Origin: Pseudoxanthomonas sp.
GTDB lineage: Bacteria > Pseudomonadota > Gammaproteobacteria > Xanthomonadales > Xanthomonadaceae
DNA: 46,119 bases
Reading direction: 5' to 3'
NCBI RefSeq assembly: GCF_002863005.1
Contig: NZ_PKDG01000020.1
Location: forward strand, 1 to 46,119
Positions 14,615 through 21,013 of the stretch are shown here, one piece after another (within the stretch, counting starts at the first letter, position 1; each line of letters begins with the position of its first letter). Position numbers and translations under genes: made by a program. The notes under the pieces are model-generated. The model was not told the origin of the DNA and made no database searches. It saw nothing but the letters and a program-made list of their open reading frames with translations.

Positions 14615-15664
14615 CTATGGGGCCGGCGCATCCGGATTCAAGGCCGCACCCAGTACATCGGCCGCCGCCTGCACCACCGGAATGACCCGGTCATACGCCA
14701 TGCGCGTGGGCCCGATCACTCCCAGCACGCCGAGCACCTGCCCGCCCGCCATGTAGGGCGCCGTCACCACCGACACGCCATCGTGCGGCGCGAGCCCGGT
14801 GTCCTCGCCGATGAAGATGCGCACCCCCGGGGCGCGGATCGTGCGCTCGAGCAGTTGCAGGATTTCACGCTTGCGGGCGAACGCCTCGAACAGGTCGCGC
14901 AGCCGTTCCAGATCGGACAGCTCCTGCACCCCCATGAGCCGGGTCTGGCCCGCCAGCACCACATCGTCGCCCGGCGGCGTGAGGGCCTGTTCGGCCAGCT
15001 CGATCGACTCGGCCAGCAGGCCTTCCATTTCCGTCTGGGCGCGGCGCAGGTCACGCAGCAGGTTGGCCCGGATTTCGGCCAAGGGTCGCCCGGCGAACTG
15101 GGTGTTCAGATAGTTCGCGATGCGCTCCAGTTCCGACCGCTCGTAGGGCCGACGGGTCTCGATGACCCGGTTCTGCACGTCGTTGTCGGCGAAGACCAGG
15201 ATGGCCATGACCCGCTGCCCATCCAGCGGCACGAAATCGATGTAGCGGAAGGCGAACTGCTCCCGCCGCGGCACGCTGACCACGCCGACGAAGTGGGTCA
15301 TCGCCGACAGCAGCTCCGAGGCGTTGCCCAGCAGTGCCTGGGTCCCCGCCCCCGTAGACAGTTCGGCCCGCAGCCGCGCGACTTCGCCGTCCCCCAGGGA
15401 CTTCACCTTCACCAGGCTGTCCACGAACACCCGATACCCCTGGGCGGTGGGAATGCGGCCGGCGGAGGTATGCGGGGAACTCAGCAGTCCGACCTCTTCC
15501 AGCTCGGACAGGATGTTGCGGATGGTCGCCGGACTCACCTCCAGCCCCGCATGGCGGGCCAGCGTCTGCGACCCCACCGGCTCGCCATCGCGGATGTAGC
15601 GCGAGATCAGCGTCCGCAGCAGCTGGCGGGCGCGCGGATCCAGCGGGGGCGATGGCGGATGCAT
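14615..15664 (-). CDS. hrcA: heat-inducible transcription repressor HrcA
   Basis: The protein has 349 residues. HrcA normally binds the CIRCE operator and represses chaperone operons until heat or client load inactivates it. The N-terminal winged helix is clear (ARQLLRTLISRYIRDGEPVGSQTL ... VSPATIRNILSELEEVGLL ... PHTSAGRIPTAQGYRVFVD, about 10-80). The GAF-like and insert domains follow. The start at 15664 gives MHPPSPPLDPRAR; longer in-frame starts add Arg-rich sequence. I found no CIRCE inverted repeat in the 92 nt between hrcA and recN. A sigma-70-like promoter abuts the start codon. Confidence 0.95.
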   Translation of the reverse strand: MHPPSPPLDPRARQLLRTLISRYIRDGEPVGSQTLARHAGLEVSPATIRNILSELEEVGLLSSPHTSAGRIPTAQGYRVFVDSLVKVKSLGDGEVARLRAELSTGAGTQALLGNASELLSAMTHFVGVVSVPRREQFAFRYIDFVPLDGQRVMAILVFADNDVQNRVIETRRPYERSELERIANYLNTQFAGRPLAEIRANLLRDLRRAQTEMEGLLAESIELAEQALTPPGDDVVLAGQTRLMGVQELSDLERLRDLFEAFARKREILQLLERTIRAPGVRIFIGEDTGLAPHDGVSVVTAPYMAGGQVLGVLGVIGPTRMAYDRVIPVVQAAADVLGAALNPDAPAP

Positions 15665-15671
15665 GCCCGCT

Positions 15672-15700
15672 AGATAACGTCGCTCCCCCCTTCTTTGCAA
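15672..15700 (-). promoter_or_regulatory. sigma-70-like promoter of hrcA, abutting the start codon
   Basis: On the minus strand TTGCAA (15700-15695) and TTATCT (15677-15672) are 17 nt apart. Only seven bases separate the -10 from the ATG of hrcA, so transcription would begin at or next to the start codon. This suggests a leaderless message, or a true start further inside. No sigma-32-like CCCCAT element is visible. Confidence 0.5.
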
Positions 15701-15743
15701 GCCGGCACGCCCGGGACGTCTCAGACGCTGAGCCGCCACCGCT

Positions 15744-15749
15744 TACAAT
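15744..15749 (+). promoter_or_regulatory. -10 element of recN
   Basis: TACAAT lies seven bases before the recN ATG. The -35 region 17 nt further up is poor. As with hrcA, the start point would fall on or beside the start codon, suggesting leaderless translation. Confidence 0.4.
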
Positions 15750-15756
15750 CCGCCGC

Positions 15757-17424
15757 ATGCTCAGACATCTCGCCCTCAAGGATTTCGCCGTCGTCCGTGC
15801 GGCCGAACTGGAATTCGGCGACGGCATGACCGTCATTTCCGGTGAAACCGGCGCCGGCAAATCGTTGCTGGTCGATGCGCTGGGGTTCCTGTCCGGCCTG
15901 CGTGCAGACAGCGGCGTGGTCCGTCATGGCGCCGAGCGGGCGGAGCTGTCGGCCGAATTCTCCCCCTCGCCCGGGTCGCCAGCACAGGCGTGGCTCGCCG
16001 AGAACGAACTGGACGACGACGGCCAGTGCCAGCTGCGCCGGGTGATCCGTGCCGACGGCGGTTCCCGCGCGTGGATCAATGGCCGCAGCGTGACGCTGTC
16101 CCAGCTGACCGAACTGGCCGCCCGGCTGGTGGAAATCCATGGCCAGCACGAACACCAGGCGCTTCTGGCCCGCAACAGCCAGTTGGACCTGCTGGACGCC
16201 TTCGCGCGCAACGACCGCGAGCGCGCCACGGTACGCGAGGCGGCGCGATCCTGGACTGCGCTGCTGCGCGAACGCGAACTACTGTCGGGCCAAGGCGATG
16301 TCTCCGACCGCATCAACTATCTGGAACACCAGCTCTCGGAGTTGCAGCGGGAGGATCTTTCGCCCGCTGCGCTGGAAGCGCTGGTCGCCAGCCATCGCAG
16401 GCAGGCGCACGCGGCCGGCCTGATCCAGGCCTGCGATGCGGCCCTGGGCGAACTGGCCAGCGACGAAACGCCCTCGCTCACCCGGCAGTTGCAACAGGTG
16501 CGCGCCGATCTCGGGCGGCAAGCCGAACACGAGCCGCGCCTGCGCGAGGTGGATGCGCTGCTCGACGGTGCGGCGATCCAGATCGAGGAAGCGCTTTCCC
16601 TGCTTGGCCAGGTGCGCGACGACCTCGACGGCGAACCGCTGCAGTTCGACGCGCTGGAGCGCAAGCTGGCCCGCGTCCACGACCTCGCCCGCAAGCATCG
16701 CGTGCCGCTGGAGGGCCTGCAGGAGCAGCACGACCGGCTCGCCGCCGAACTGGAGTCGCTACGCGGCGCCGGCGAACGCCTGGTCCAGCTGAACGGAGAT
16801 ATCGATGCGGCCCGGGAGCAGTGGCGCAGCGCCGCGGCATCCCTGAGCCGTTCGCGTGTCCGCGCGGCGGCATCACTGGGTGATACCACTACCGCCCTGA
16901 TTGCCGAACTGGGCATGGGCGGTGGCCGTTTCGAGATCGCGCTGGAGCCCCAGGAAGGCGATCGCCCCGATCCTGCCGGCGCCGAGCGGGTCGAATTCCT
17001 GGTCTCGGCCAATGCCGGGCAGCCGCCGCGCCCGCTGCGAAAGGTGGCGTCCGGCGGCGAACTCGCGCGCATTTCGCTGGCGATCGAAGTGGCTGCGCTC
17101 GGGGTGGACGCCGTGCCGACCATGGTCTTCGACGAAGTCGACACCGGCATCGGTGGCGCGGTCGCCGAGATCGTGGGACAGAAGCTGCGGGCGCTAGGGG
17201 CCCAACGGCAGGTGCTGTGCGTCACCCACCTGCCGCAGGTCGCGGCGCAGGGACACGCGCACTACCGGGTCAGCAAGGCCCCGGTGGATGGCATGACGCA
17301 AAGCGCGGTCGAGAAGCTGGGAGCGAAGCAGCGCGAAGAGGAGCTCGCGCGCATGCTGGGCGGCGTGGAAGTCAGCAAGGAAGCGCATGCCGCGGCCAAG
17401 CGGCTGCTGGCGAACGCGGTCTGA
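15757..17424 (+). CDS. recN: DNA repair protein RecN (SMC-like ATPase)
   Basis: The protein has 555 residues. RecN acts early in double-strand break repair, holding DNA ends in a cohesin-like way. The N-terminal ATPase half carries Walker A GETGAGKSLLVDAL (about residue 28). Two coiled-coil arms with HGQHEHQALLARNSQLDLLD follow (about 150-340). The C-terminal half has the ABC signature LRKVASGGELARISLAIE and Walker B VPTMVFDEVDTGIGGAVAE, then LCVTHLPQVAAQGHAHYRV. The start is fixed by the conserved MLRHLALKDFAVV. It is divergent from hrcA with 92 nt between. No LexA-type operator was recognised upstream. Confidence 0.97.
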   Translation: MLRHLALKDFAVVRAAELEFGDGMTVISGETGAGKSLLVDALGFLSGLRADSGVVRHGAERAELSAEFSPSPGSPAQAWLAENELDDDGQCQLRRVIRADGGSRAWINGRSVTLSQLTELAARLVEIHGQHEHQALLARNSQLDLLDAFARNDRERATVREAARSWTALLRERELLSGQGDVSDRINYLEHQLSELQREDLSPAALEALVASHRRQAHAAGLIQACDAALGELASDETPSLTRQLQQVRADLGRQAEHEPRLREVDALLDGAAIQIEEALSLLGQVRDDLDGEPLQFDALERKLARVHDLARKHRVPLEGLQEQHDRLAAELESLRGAGERLVQLNGDIDAAREQWRSAAASLSRSRVRAAASLGDTTTALIAELGMGGGRFEIALEPQEGDRPDPAGAERVEFLVSANAGQPPRPLRKVASGGELARISLAIEVAALGVDAVPTMVFDEVDTGIGGAVAEIVGQKLRALGAQRQVLCVTHLPQVAAQGHAHYRVSKAPVDGMTQSAVEKLGAKQREEELARMLGGVEVSKEAHAAAKRLLANAV

Positions 17425-17440
17425 CAGCCCTGCTGCCTAC

Positions 17441-17507
17441 TGTGGGAGCGACGCAGGTCGCGATGAGGCCTTGCCGATGCCGCTTCGCGACTTACGTCGC
17501 TTCCACA
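17441..17507. repeat. REP-like inverted pair between recN and fur
   Basis: The first arm reads GTGGGAGCGACGCAGGTCGC on the plus strand. The second, on the opposite strand, reads GTGGAAGCGACGTAAGTCGC. The arms are separated by about 17 nt and can fold into an imperfect hairpin. It lies between the convergent genes recN and fur. A related pair occurs at 44447-44528. Confidence 0.65.
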
Positions 17508-17532
17508 TCCCGAGCCGGAAAATCTCCAGCTG

Positions 17533-17937
17533 TCAGCGCTTCTTGCGCACGTACAACACCAGCGAGTGCTCTTCCAGCTCGTAGCCGTGCTTGGCGGCGA
17601 TCTCGCGCTGCAGCTTCTCGATCTCGCTGCTTTCGAATTCGATGATCTTGCCGGTATCCACGTCGACCATGTGGTCGTGGTGACCGCCGCGATCCAGCTC
17701 GTACACGGCCTGTCCGCCTTCGAAGTTGTGCTTCAGCACCAGGCCGGCGGCCTCGAACTGGGTCAGGACCCGATAAACCGTCGCCAGCCCGATTTCGTCG
17801 CCATGGTCCAGCAGCTGCCGGTAGATGTCTTCCGCGCTCAGATGATGCTGGGAGTTCTTCTGCTCCAGCAATTCCAGGATGCGCATGCGCGGATGGGTGA
17901 CCTTGAGGCCGACTTTGCGAAGGTCCTGCGATTCCAT
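17533..17937 (-). CDS. fur: ferric uptake regulator Fur
   Basis: The protein has 134 residues from the ATG giving MESQDLRKVGLKVTHPR. Fur binds Fe2+ and represses iron-acquisition genes. The winged helix holds DEIGLATVYRVLTQFEAAGLV (about 48-68). The regulatory metal site is in GHHDHMVDVDTGKIIEF, followed by the acidic pair near 100-110 and His near 119. The whole protein has no cysteine, so the CxxC structural zinc site of E. coli Fur is absent, as in Pseudomonas-type Fur. It is divergent from bamE. I see no Fur box in the 103 nt between them. Confidence 0.96.
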   Translation of the reverse strand: MESQDLRKVGLKVTHPRMRILELLEQKNSQHHLSAEDIYRQLLDHGDEIGLATVYRVLTQFEAAGLVLKHNFEGGQAVYELDRGGHHDHMVDVDTGKIIEFESSEIEKLQREIAAKHGYELEEHSLVLYVRKKR

Positions 17938-18040
17938 GGCGTCTCCGTTCACTCTCGGTTTAGCGCCAGCTGCCTGAAGCTCGGTTGCGGCGGTCCGGGG
18001 GAGTGTATCATCGGCCCGGTTTCCCACCGTACCTGTCCCA

Positions 18041-18433
18041 ATGCGCAAATTCCTGCTGGCTGCCGTTCTCGCTTCCGCCACCGCTGGCTGCGGCATCCTC
18101 TACAAGCAGCCGATCTACCAGGGCAACCTGATCGAGAAGACGGCCGTGGACCAGCTGCAGGCCGGGCAGACGAAGCAGCAGGTGCAGTCGTTGCTCGGCA
18201 GTCCGTCGATCGCCGACCCGTTCCATGCCGACCGCTGGGACTACACCGCGAGCAACCGCACCAATCGCCGCGGCACGACCGACATCAAGAACCTCACCCT
18301 GATCTTCAATGGCGACACGCTCGCCAGTTGGGAGGGCGAATATTTCCCCGAGGCGGACCTGCAACTTTCGCGCGACGTGCGCAAGTTCGGCCCCAACCTC
18401 GCCAAGGAAAAGAAGAAGGGCCGCCGCCGCTGA
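18041..18433 (+). CDS. bamE: outer membrane assembly lipoprotein BamE (SmpA/OmlA)
   Basis: The protein has 130 residues. The lipoprotein signal is MRKFLLAAVLASATAGC, with the lipobox TAGC giving Cys17 as the acylated residue. The SmpA/OmlA domain follows: AVDQLQAGQTKQQVQSLLGSP, then DRWDYTASNR and a beta strand with LTLIFNGD. BamE is the small accessory lipoprotein of the BAM complex that inserts beta-barrels. The tail is strongly basic (AKEKKKGRRR). Divergence from fur with omlA is the arrangement known in Xanthomonas. Confidence 0.95.
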   Translation: MRKFLLAAVLASATAGCGILYKQPIYQGNLIEKTAVDQLQAGQTKQQVQSLLGSPSIADPFHADRWDYTASNRTNRRGTTDIKNLTLIFNGDTLASWEGEYFPEADLQLSRDVRKFGPNLAKEKKKGRRR

Positions 18434-18441
18434 GGCGTCGC

Positions 18442-18699
18442 CTAGCCGCGCGCCCGACGACGGCGCGCTTCCTTCGGATCGATCTGCAACGGGCGCAGCA
18501 CTTCCACGCGATCGTTGTCGTTGAGCACGGTGTCCGGCGTCGCGATCACGCCATGGATCGCCACGGCCGGATGAGCGGCTTCGGCAAATCCGCTGGCTGA
18601 AACCGCATCCGCTACGGTGGCACCGGGCGGGAGGCTGAGCACGACGGAGTCGAACCGGTGCGGCCATGCCCGGATCACCTCCACCCGCACGTCATTCAC
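18442..18699 (-). CDS. rnfH: RnfH/UPF0125 family ubiquitin-like protein
   Basis: The protein has 85 residues and a beta-grasp family fold. VRVEVIRAWPHRFDSVVLSLPPGATVADAV and the C-terminal DNDRVEVLRPLQIDPKEARRRRA are the family hallmarks. It is also called RatB because it is commonly paired with ratA. The biochemical role is unsettled. The start overlaps the end of ratA by 8 nt, so the pair is co-translated. It is convergent with bamE with 8 nt between stops. Confidence 0.9.
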   Translation of the reverse strand: MNDVRVEVIRAWPHRFDSVVLSLPPGATVADAVSASGFAEAAHPAVAIHGVIATPDTVLNDNDRVEVLRPLQIDPKEARRRRARG

Positions 18700-19120
18700 C
18701 GCGATCGGCGGCGCGCACGAAATCGTCCACCATCCGGTCGGCCAGTCCCTGGAAACCCAGCGCCATCGCCGGGGCCAGCAACCGGCTCGACGGCTCGAAC
18801 TCCAGCGTCAGCGTGACCTTGCAGGCGGATTCGTCCAGTGCATGGAAATCCCAGCGCCCGTGCAGCTTGCGGAACGGCCCATCCACCAGGTTCATGTCGA
18901 TGCGGTGCGGGCGGTCCAGCACGTTCTCGGTGGTGAACCAGGTCCTCAGCGAGCCGAACCCCAGGTCCAGCCGCGCGACCAGCCGCTGGTCGCCCTGCTC
19001 CCTCAGCTCGGCCGCACTGCACCAGTCGAAACGGCGCGGGTAGGCCGCCACGTCGTTGACCAGGTCGAACATCCGGGTGGCCGAGTGTTCGACCAGGGCG
19101 CTGCGGCGGATCGTGTGCAT
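18692..19120 (-). CDS. ratA: RatA/START-like coenzyme Q-binding family protein
   Basis: The protein has 142 residues from the ATG giving [21 protein letters not shown], the conserved N-terminus. The SRPBCC/START fold includes [17 protein letters not shown] and [16 protein letters not shown]. coli RatA was reported to inhibit ribosome association, while relatives of the COQ10 type bind ubiquinone, so either lipid chaperoning or translation inhibition could apply. The gene is divergent from smpB with 41 nt between the starts, the usual smpB-ratA-rnfH layout. I see no reason to treat ratA-rnfH as a mobile toxin-antitoxin pair. Confidence 0.9.
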   Translation of the reverse strand: MHTIRRSALVEHSATRMFDLVNDVAAYPRRFDWCSAAELREQGDQRLVARLDLGFGSLRTWFTTENVLDRPHRIDMNLVDGPFRKLHGRWDFHALDESACKVTLTLEFEPSSRLLAPAMALGFQGLADRMVDDFVRAADRGE

Positions 19121-19161
19121 GTGGCTCGCGTAGGGTTCCGCCTTCGGCGACAATAGGAAGG

Positions 19162-19650
19162 ATGGCAAAGAAACCGGACAAGAATAAAGCAACGGGCACG
19201 ATCGCGCTGAACAAGCGCGCCCGTCACGAGTACCACCTCGAGCAGCGGCACGAAGCGGGCCTCGCCCTTCAGGGCTGGGAACTCAAGGCGATCCGCGCGG
19301 GCCGCGCCAACATCACCGAGGCCTACGCCATCATCCGGCAGGGCGAAATCTTCCTGTTCGGTGCGCAGATCACCCCGCTGATCCAGGCATCCAGCCACAC
19401 GGTCGCCGACGATCGGCGCACGCGCAAACTGCTGTTGCACCGGAACGAAATCGACAGCCTCATCGGCAAGGTCGAGCGCGACGGCTACACCCTGGTGCCG
19501 ACGTCGCTGTACTGGAAAGGCAACAAGGTGAAGGCCGAACTGGCACTGGCCAAGGGCAAGCAGACGCACGACAAGCGCGCCAGCGAGAAGGACCGCGACT
19601 GGGCCCGCGAGAAGTCCCGTGTCATGCGCCGGCACAACAAGGATGCGTGA
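19162..19650 (+). CDS. smpB: SsrA-binding protein SmpB
   Basis: The protein has 162 residues. SmpB delivers tmRNA to stalled ribosomes and mimics the codon-anticodon helix. The oligonucleotide-binding barrel is clear: [35 protein letters not shown] at about 17-50 and [11 protein letters not shown] near 90. The basic C-terminal tail that enters the mRNA channel is [27 protein letters not shown]. Its RNA partner ssrA lies 210 nt downstream on the same strand. Confidence 0.98.
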   Translation: MAKKPDKNKATGTIALNKRARHEYHLEQRHEAGLALQGWELKAIRAGRANITEAYAIIRQGEIFLFGAQITPLIQASSHTVADDRRTRKLLLHRNEIDSLIGKVERDGYTLVPTSLYWKGNKVKAELALAKGKQTHDKRASEKDRDWAREKSRVMRRHNKDA

Positions 19651-19653
19651 TTT

Positions 19654-19766
19654 CATCGCACAACGCGATGGAATCCCAAGATTCGCTACGCGAATCTCGG
19701 GCCCCAACGCTTGCTTCCGATCCCCCATTGGCGCTGACGCGCGAATTCGCCCCCTTACCAGGGGGC
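19654..19766. other. hairpins in the smpB-ssrA gap
   Basis: Three stems lie here: CATCGC/GCGATG (19655-19670), AGATTCGC/GCGAATCT (19679-19697) and GCCCCC/GGGGGC (19749-19766). None is followed by a T-run, so I do not call them intrinsic terminators. They may end the smpB message or stabilise its 3' end. Confidence 0.4.
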
Positions 19767-19803
19767 TTGGCCTCACGAGGCTGAACATCGCCGTCGCTGC
19801 GCC

Positions 19804-19832
19804 TTGTGAAGCGAGGTAGCCGGCCCTACACT
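19804..19832 (+). promoter_or_regulatory. promoter of ssrA
   Basis: TTGTGA (19804-19809) and TACACT (19827-19832) are 17 nt apart. A start about seven bases later would leave a short leader of roughly 20 nt to be trimmed before the mature 5' end at 19861. Confidence 0.65.
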
Positions 19833-19860
19833 GCTATTCGTCAGGACGTTTCTGACTCCC

Positions 19861-20214
19861 GGGGGTGCACTGGCTTCGACGGGGGTTGCGAAGTTGCCTG
19901 GTGCATGCCGAGGGGGCAGCTTTCCTCGTAAATCCAGCGGCAAAACTCTAGTTGCCAACGACGACAACTACGCTCTCGCCGCTTAAGGCGTAAGCCCTGA
20001 AACTGCTTGTGTCCGTGCTCGCAGCGTAAGGTCATTATCACGGAATCGCCGGGAGTGGCTGCCTGTCAGCACCCGGTCAACCTAAAACAGGCTGGTCCTG
20101 CGGTGCGCTTCGCCCACCGTGCTGTCGCAGGACGAGATCCAACGGCGGGATAAGCATGTAGTACCGGGGATGGAGTACCTTCGGACGGCGGTTCAATTCC
20201 GCCCACCTCCACCA
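19861..20214 (+). ncRNA. ssrA: transfer-messenger RNA (tmRNA)
   Basis: This 354-nt RNA rescues stalled ribosomes. The 5' end GGGGGTGCACTGGCTTCGAC and the 3' end ...GGTTCAATTCCGCCCACCTCCACCA form the alanine-tRNA-like acceptor; GGGGGTG pairs with CACCTCC with one G-U, and the CCA is encoded. The tag frame runs from GCC at 19954 to TAA at 19986 and encodes ANDDNYALAA, the usual Xanthomonas-type degradation tag. Pseudoknot sequences fill the middle. The molecule is one piece, not permuted. A strong terminator follows at once. Confidence 0.97.
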
Positions 20215-20224
20215 TTTGAAGAGA

Positions 20225-20253
20225 AGCCGGAACCGCAAGGTTCCGGCTTTTTC
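20225..20253 (+). terminator. rho-independent terminator of ssrA
   Basis: AGCCGGAACC and GGTTCCGGCT form a 10-bp stem with a GCAA loop followed by TTTTTC. It lies 10 nt behind the tmRNA CCA end and separates ssrA from the DUF3348 operon. Confidence 0.92.
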
Positions 20254-20318
20254 TTTGTCCATGGCAGGCCTCGCCTCAGATTGGGCGCCTTACCGGCCAG
20301 CGGGCTTGGCGCATCCTG

Positions 20319-20324
20319 TAAAAT
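20319..20324 (+). promoter_or_regulatory. -10 element of the stator-like operon
   Basis: TAAAAT lies 23 nt before the GTG start of the DUF3348 gene, inside the 94-nt gap behind the ssrA terminator. It is directly preceded by TG. The -35 region 17 nt upstream is poor, so promoter strength or an activator cannot be judged. Confidence 0.4.
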
Positions 20325-20347
20325 CGTCGTCTTTTTTGAGTGTCTTC

Positions 20348-21013
20348 GTGGCTTCACCGCAGCAACGGAGGGCCGTTTCGGCCCCCGCCTTCGTCCGACG
20401 ACTCGCCCGGCTGGGCGATCTCGACCCGACCTCGCCTGCGCCCTCCCTGTCGGAGAGGCTGGGCCAATGGCTCGACTGGAACCGTGCCATCGCGCTGTCC
20501 CGCGCGCTGGATGGAACGCCGGTCACCGAAGACCGCGCGGTCCGGTTCGACGACGAGGCGACCGCCTGCGCGCGCGCACGGGCGACCCTGCAGGGCGCCA
20601 TCATGCGCACTGACCGACTCGACGCATGGCCGGGGGAGGATGTCGCGCCTTTCCGTCGCCATTGCCTGGACCTCCAGCGCGCGATGCAGGCGACGACCGG
20701 CCAGTTGCGCGGGAGATTGCGTGATGCACTGGCGGCGGGCACGGCGACACAGGCGCGGCTGGCCGAGGTCGATGCCGTCATGGAGACGACGCTAAGTCCC
20801 CGGGAGCAGGCACTGCTGGCGGCGACCCCGGCCCTGCTCTGCCAGCATTTCGATCGACTGAGGGGCGCCGCCCCCTCGACGGATGCCGCCTGGCTCGCCA
20901 CCTTCCGCCGCGACCTGCAGGACATTCTCCTCGCCGAGCTGGATGTCCGCTTCCATCCCATCGACGCGCTGCTCGCCGCGCTTCGTTCTTCGCACGCTTC
21001 CGGAACACCATGA
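20348..21013 (+). CDS. DUF3348 family protein, first gene of stator-like operon
   Basis: The protein has 221 residues from a GTG. The frame is open further upstream, but that part is the ssrA terminator, so GTG is the best start although its ribosome site (GAG, 8-10 nt) is weak. The N-terminus (SAPAFVRRLARLGDLDPT ... LSERLGQWLDWNRAIALSRALDG) is how I recognise the DUF3348 family. The rest is mostly helical and soluble, with no signal peptide or membrane segment. DUF3348, DUF802, OmpA-like and DUF2894 proteins recur as neighbours in proteobacteria. No function is known to me. The stop overlaps the next start as ATGA, so it is made together with the channel protein and may be its cytoplasmic partner. 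Confidence 0.8.
   Translation: MASPQQRRAVSAPAFVRRLARLGDLDPTSPAPSLSERLGQWLDWNRAIALSRALDGTPVTEDRAVRFDDEATACARARATLQGAIMRTDRLDAWPGEDVAPFRRHCLDLQRAMQATTGQLRGRLRDALAAGTATQARLAEVDAVMETTLSPREQALLAATPALLCQHFDRLRGAAPSTDAAWLATFRRDLQDILLAELDVRFHPIDALLAALRSSHASGTP

Noticed and set aside
15665..15756. A CIRCE operator in front of hrcA.
   Set aside because: No TTAGCACTC-type inverted repeat is present in the gap.
17938..18040. A Fur box between fur and bamE.
   Set aside because: No GATAATGATAATC-like sequence is visible.
18442..19120. ratA-rnfH as a toxin-antitoxin module.
   Set aside because: Both are conserved housekeeping-type families in the standard smpB neighbourhood, and toxin pairing is not supported by the sequence.
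20216..20347. An upstream ATG for the DUF3348 gene at 20216.
   Set aside because: It would translate through the ssrA terminator hairpin. The GTG at 20348 fits the family N-terminus.
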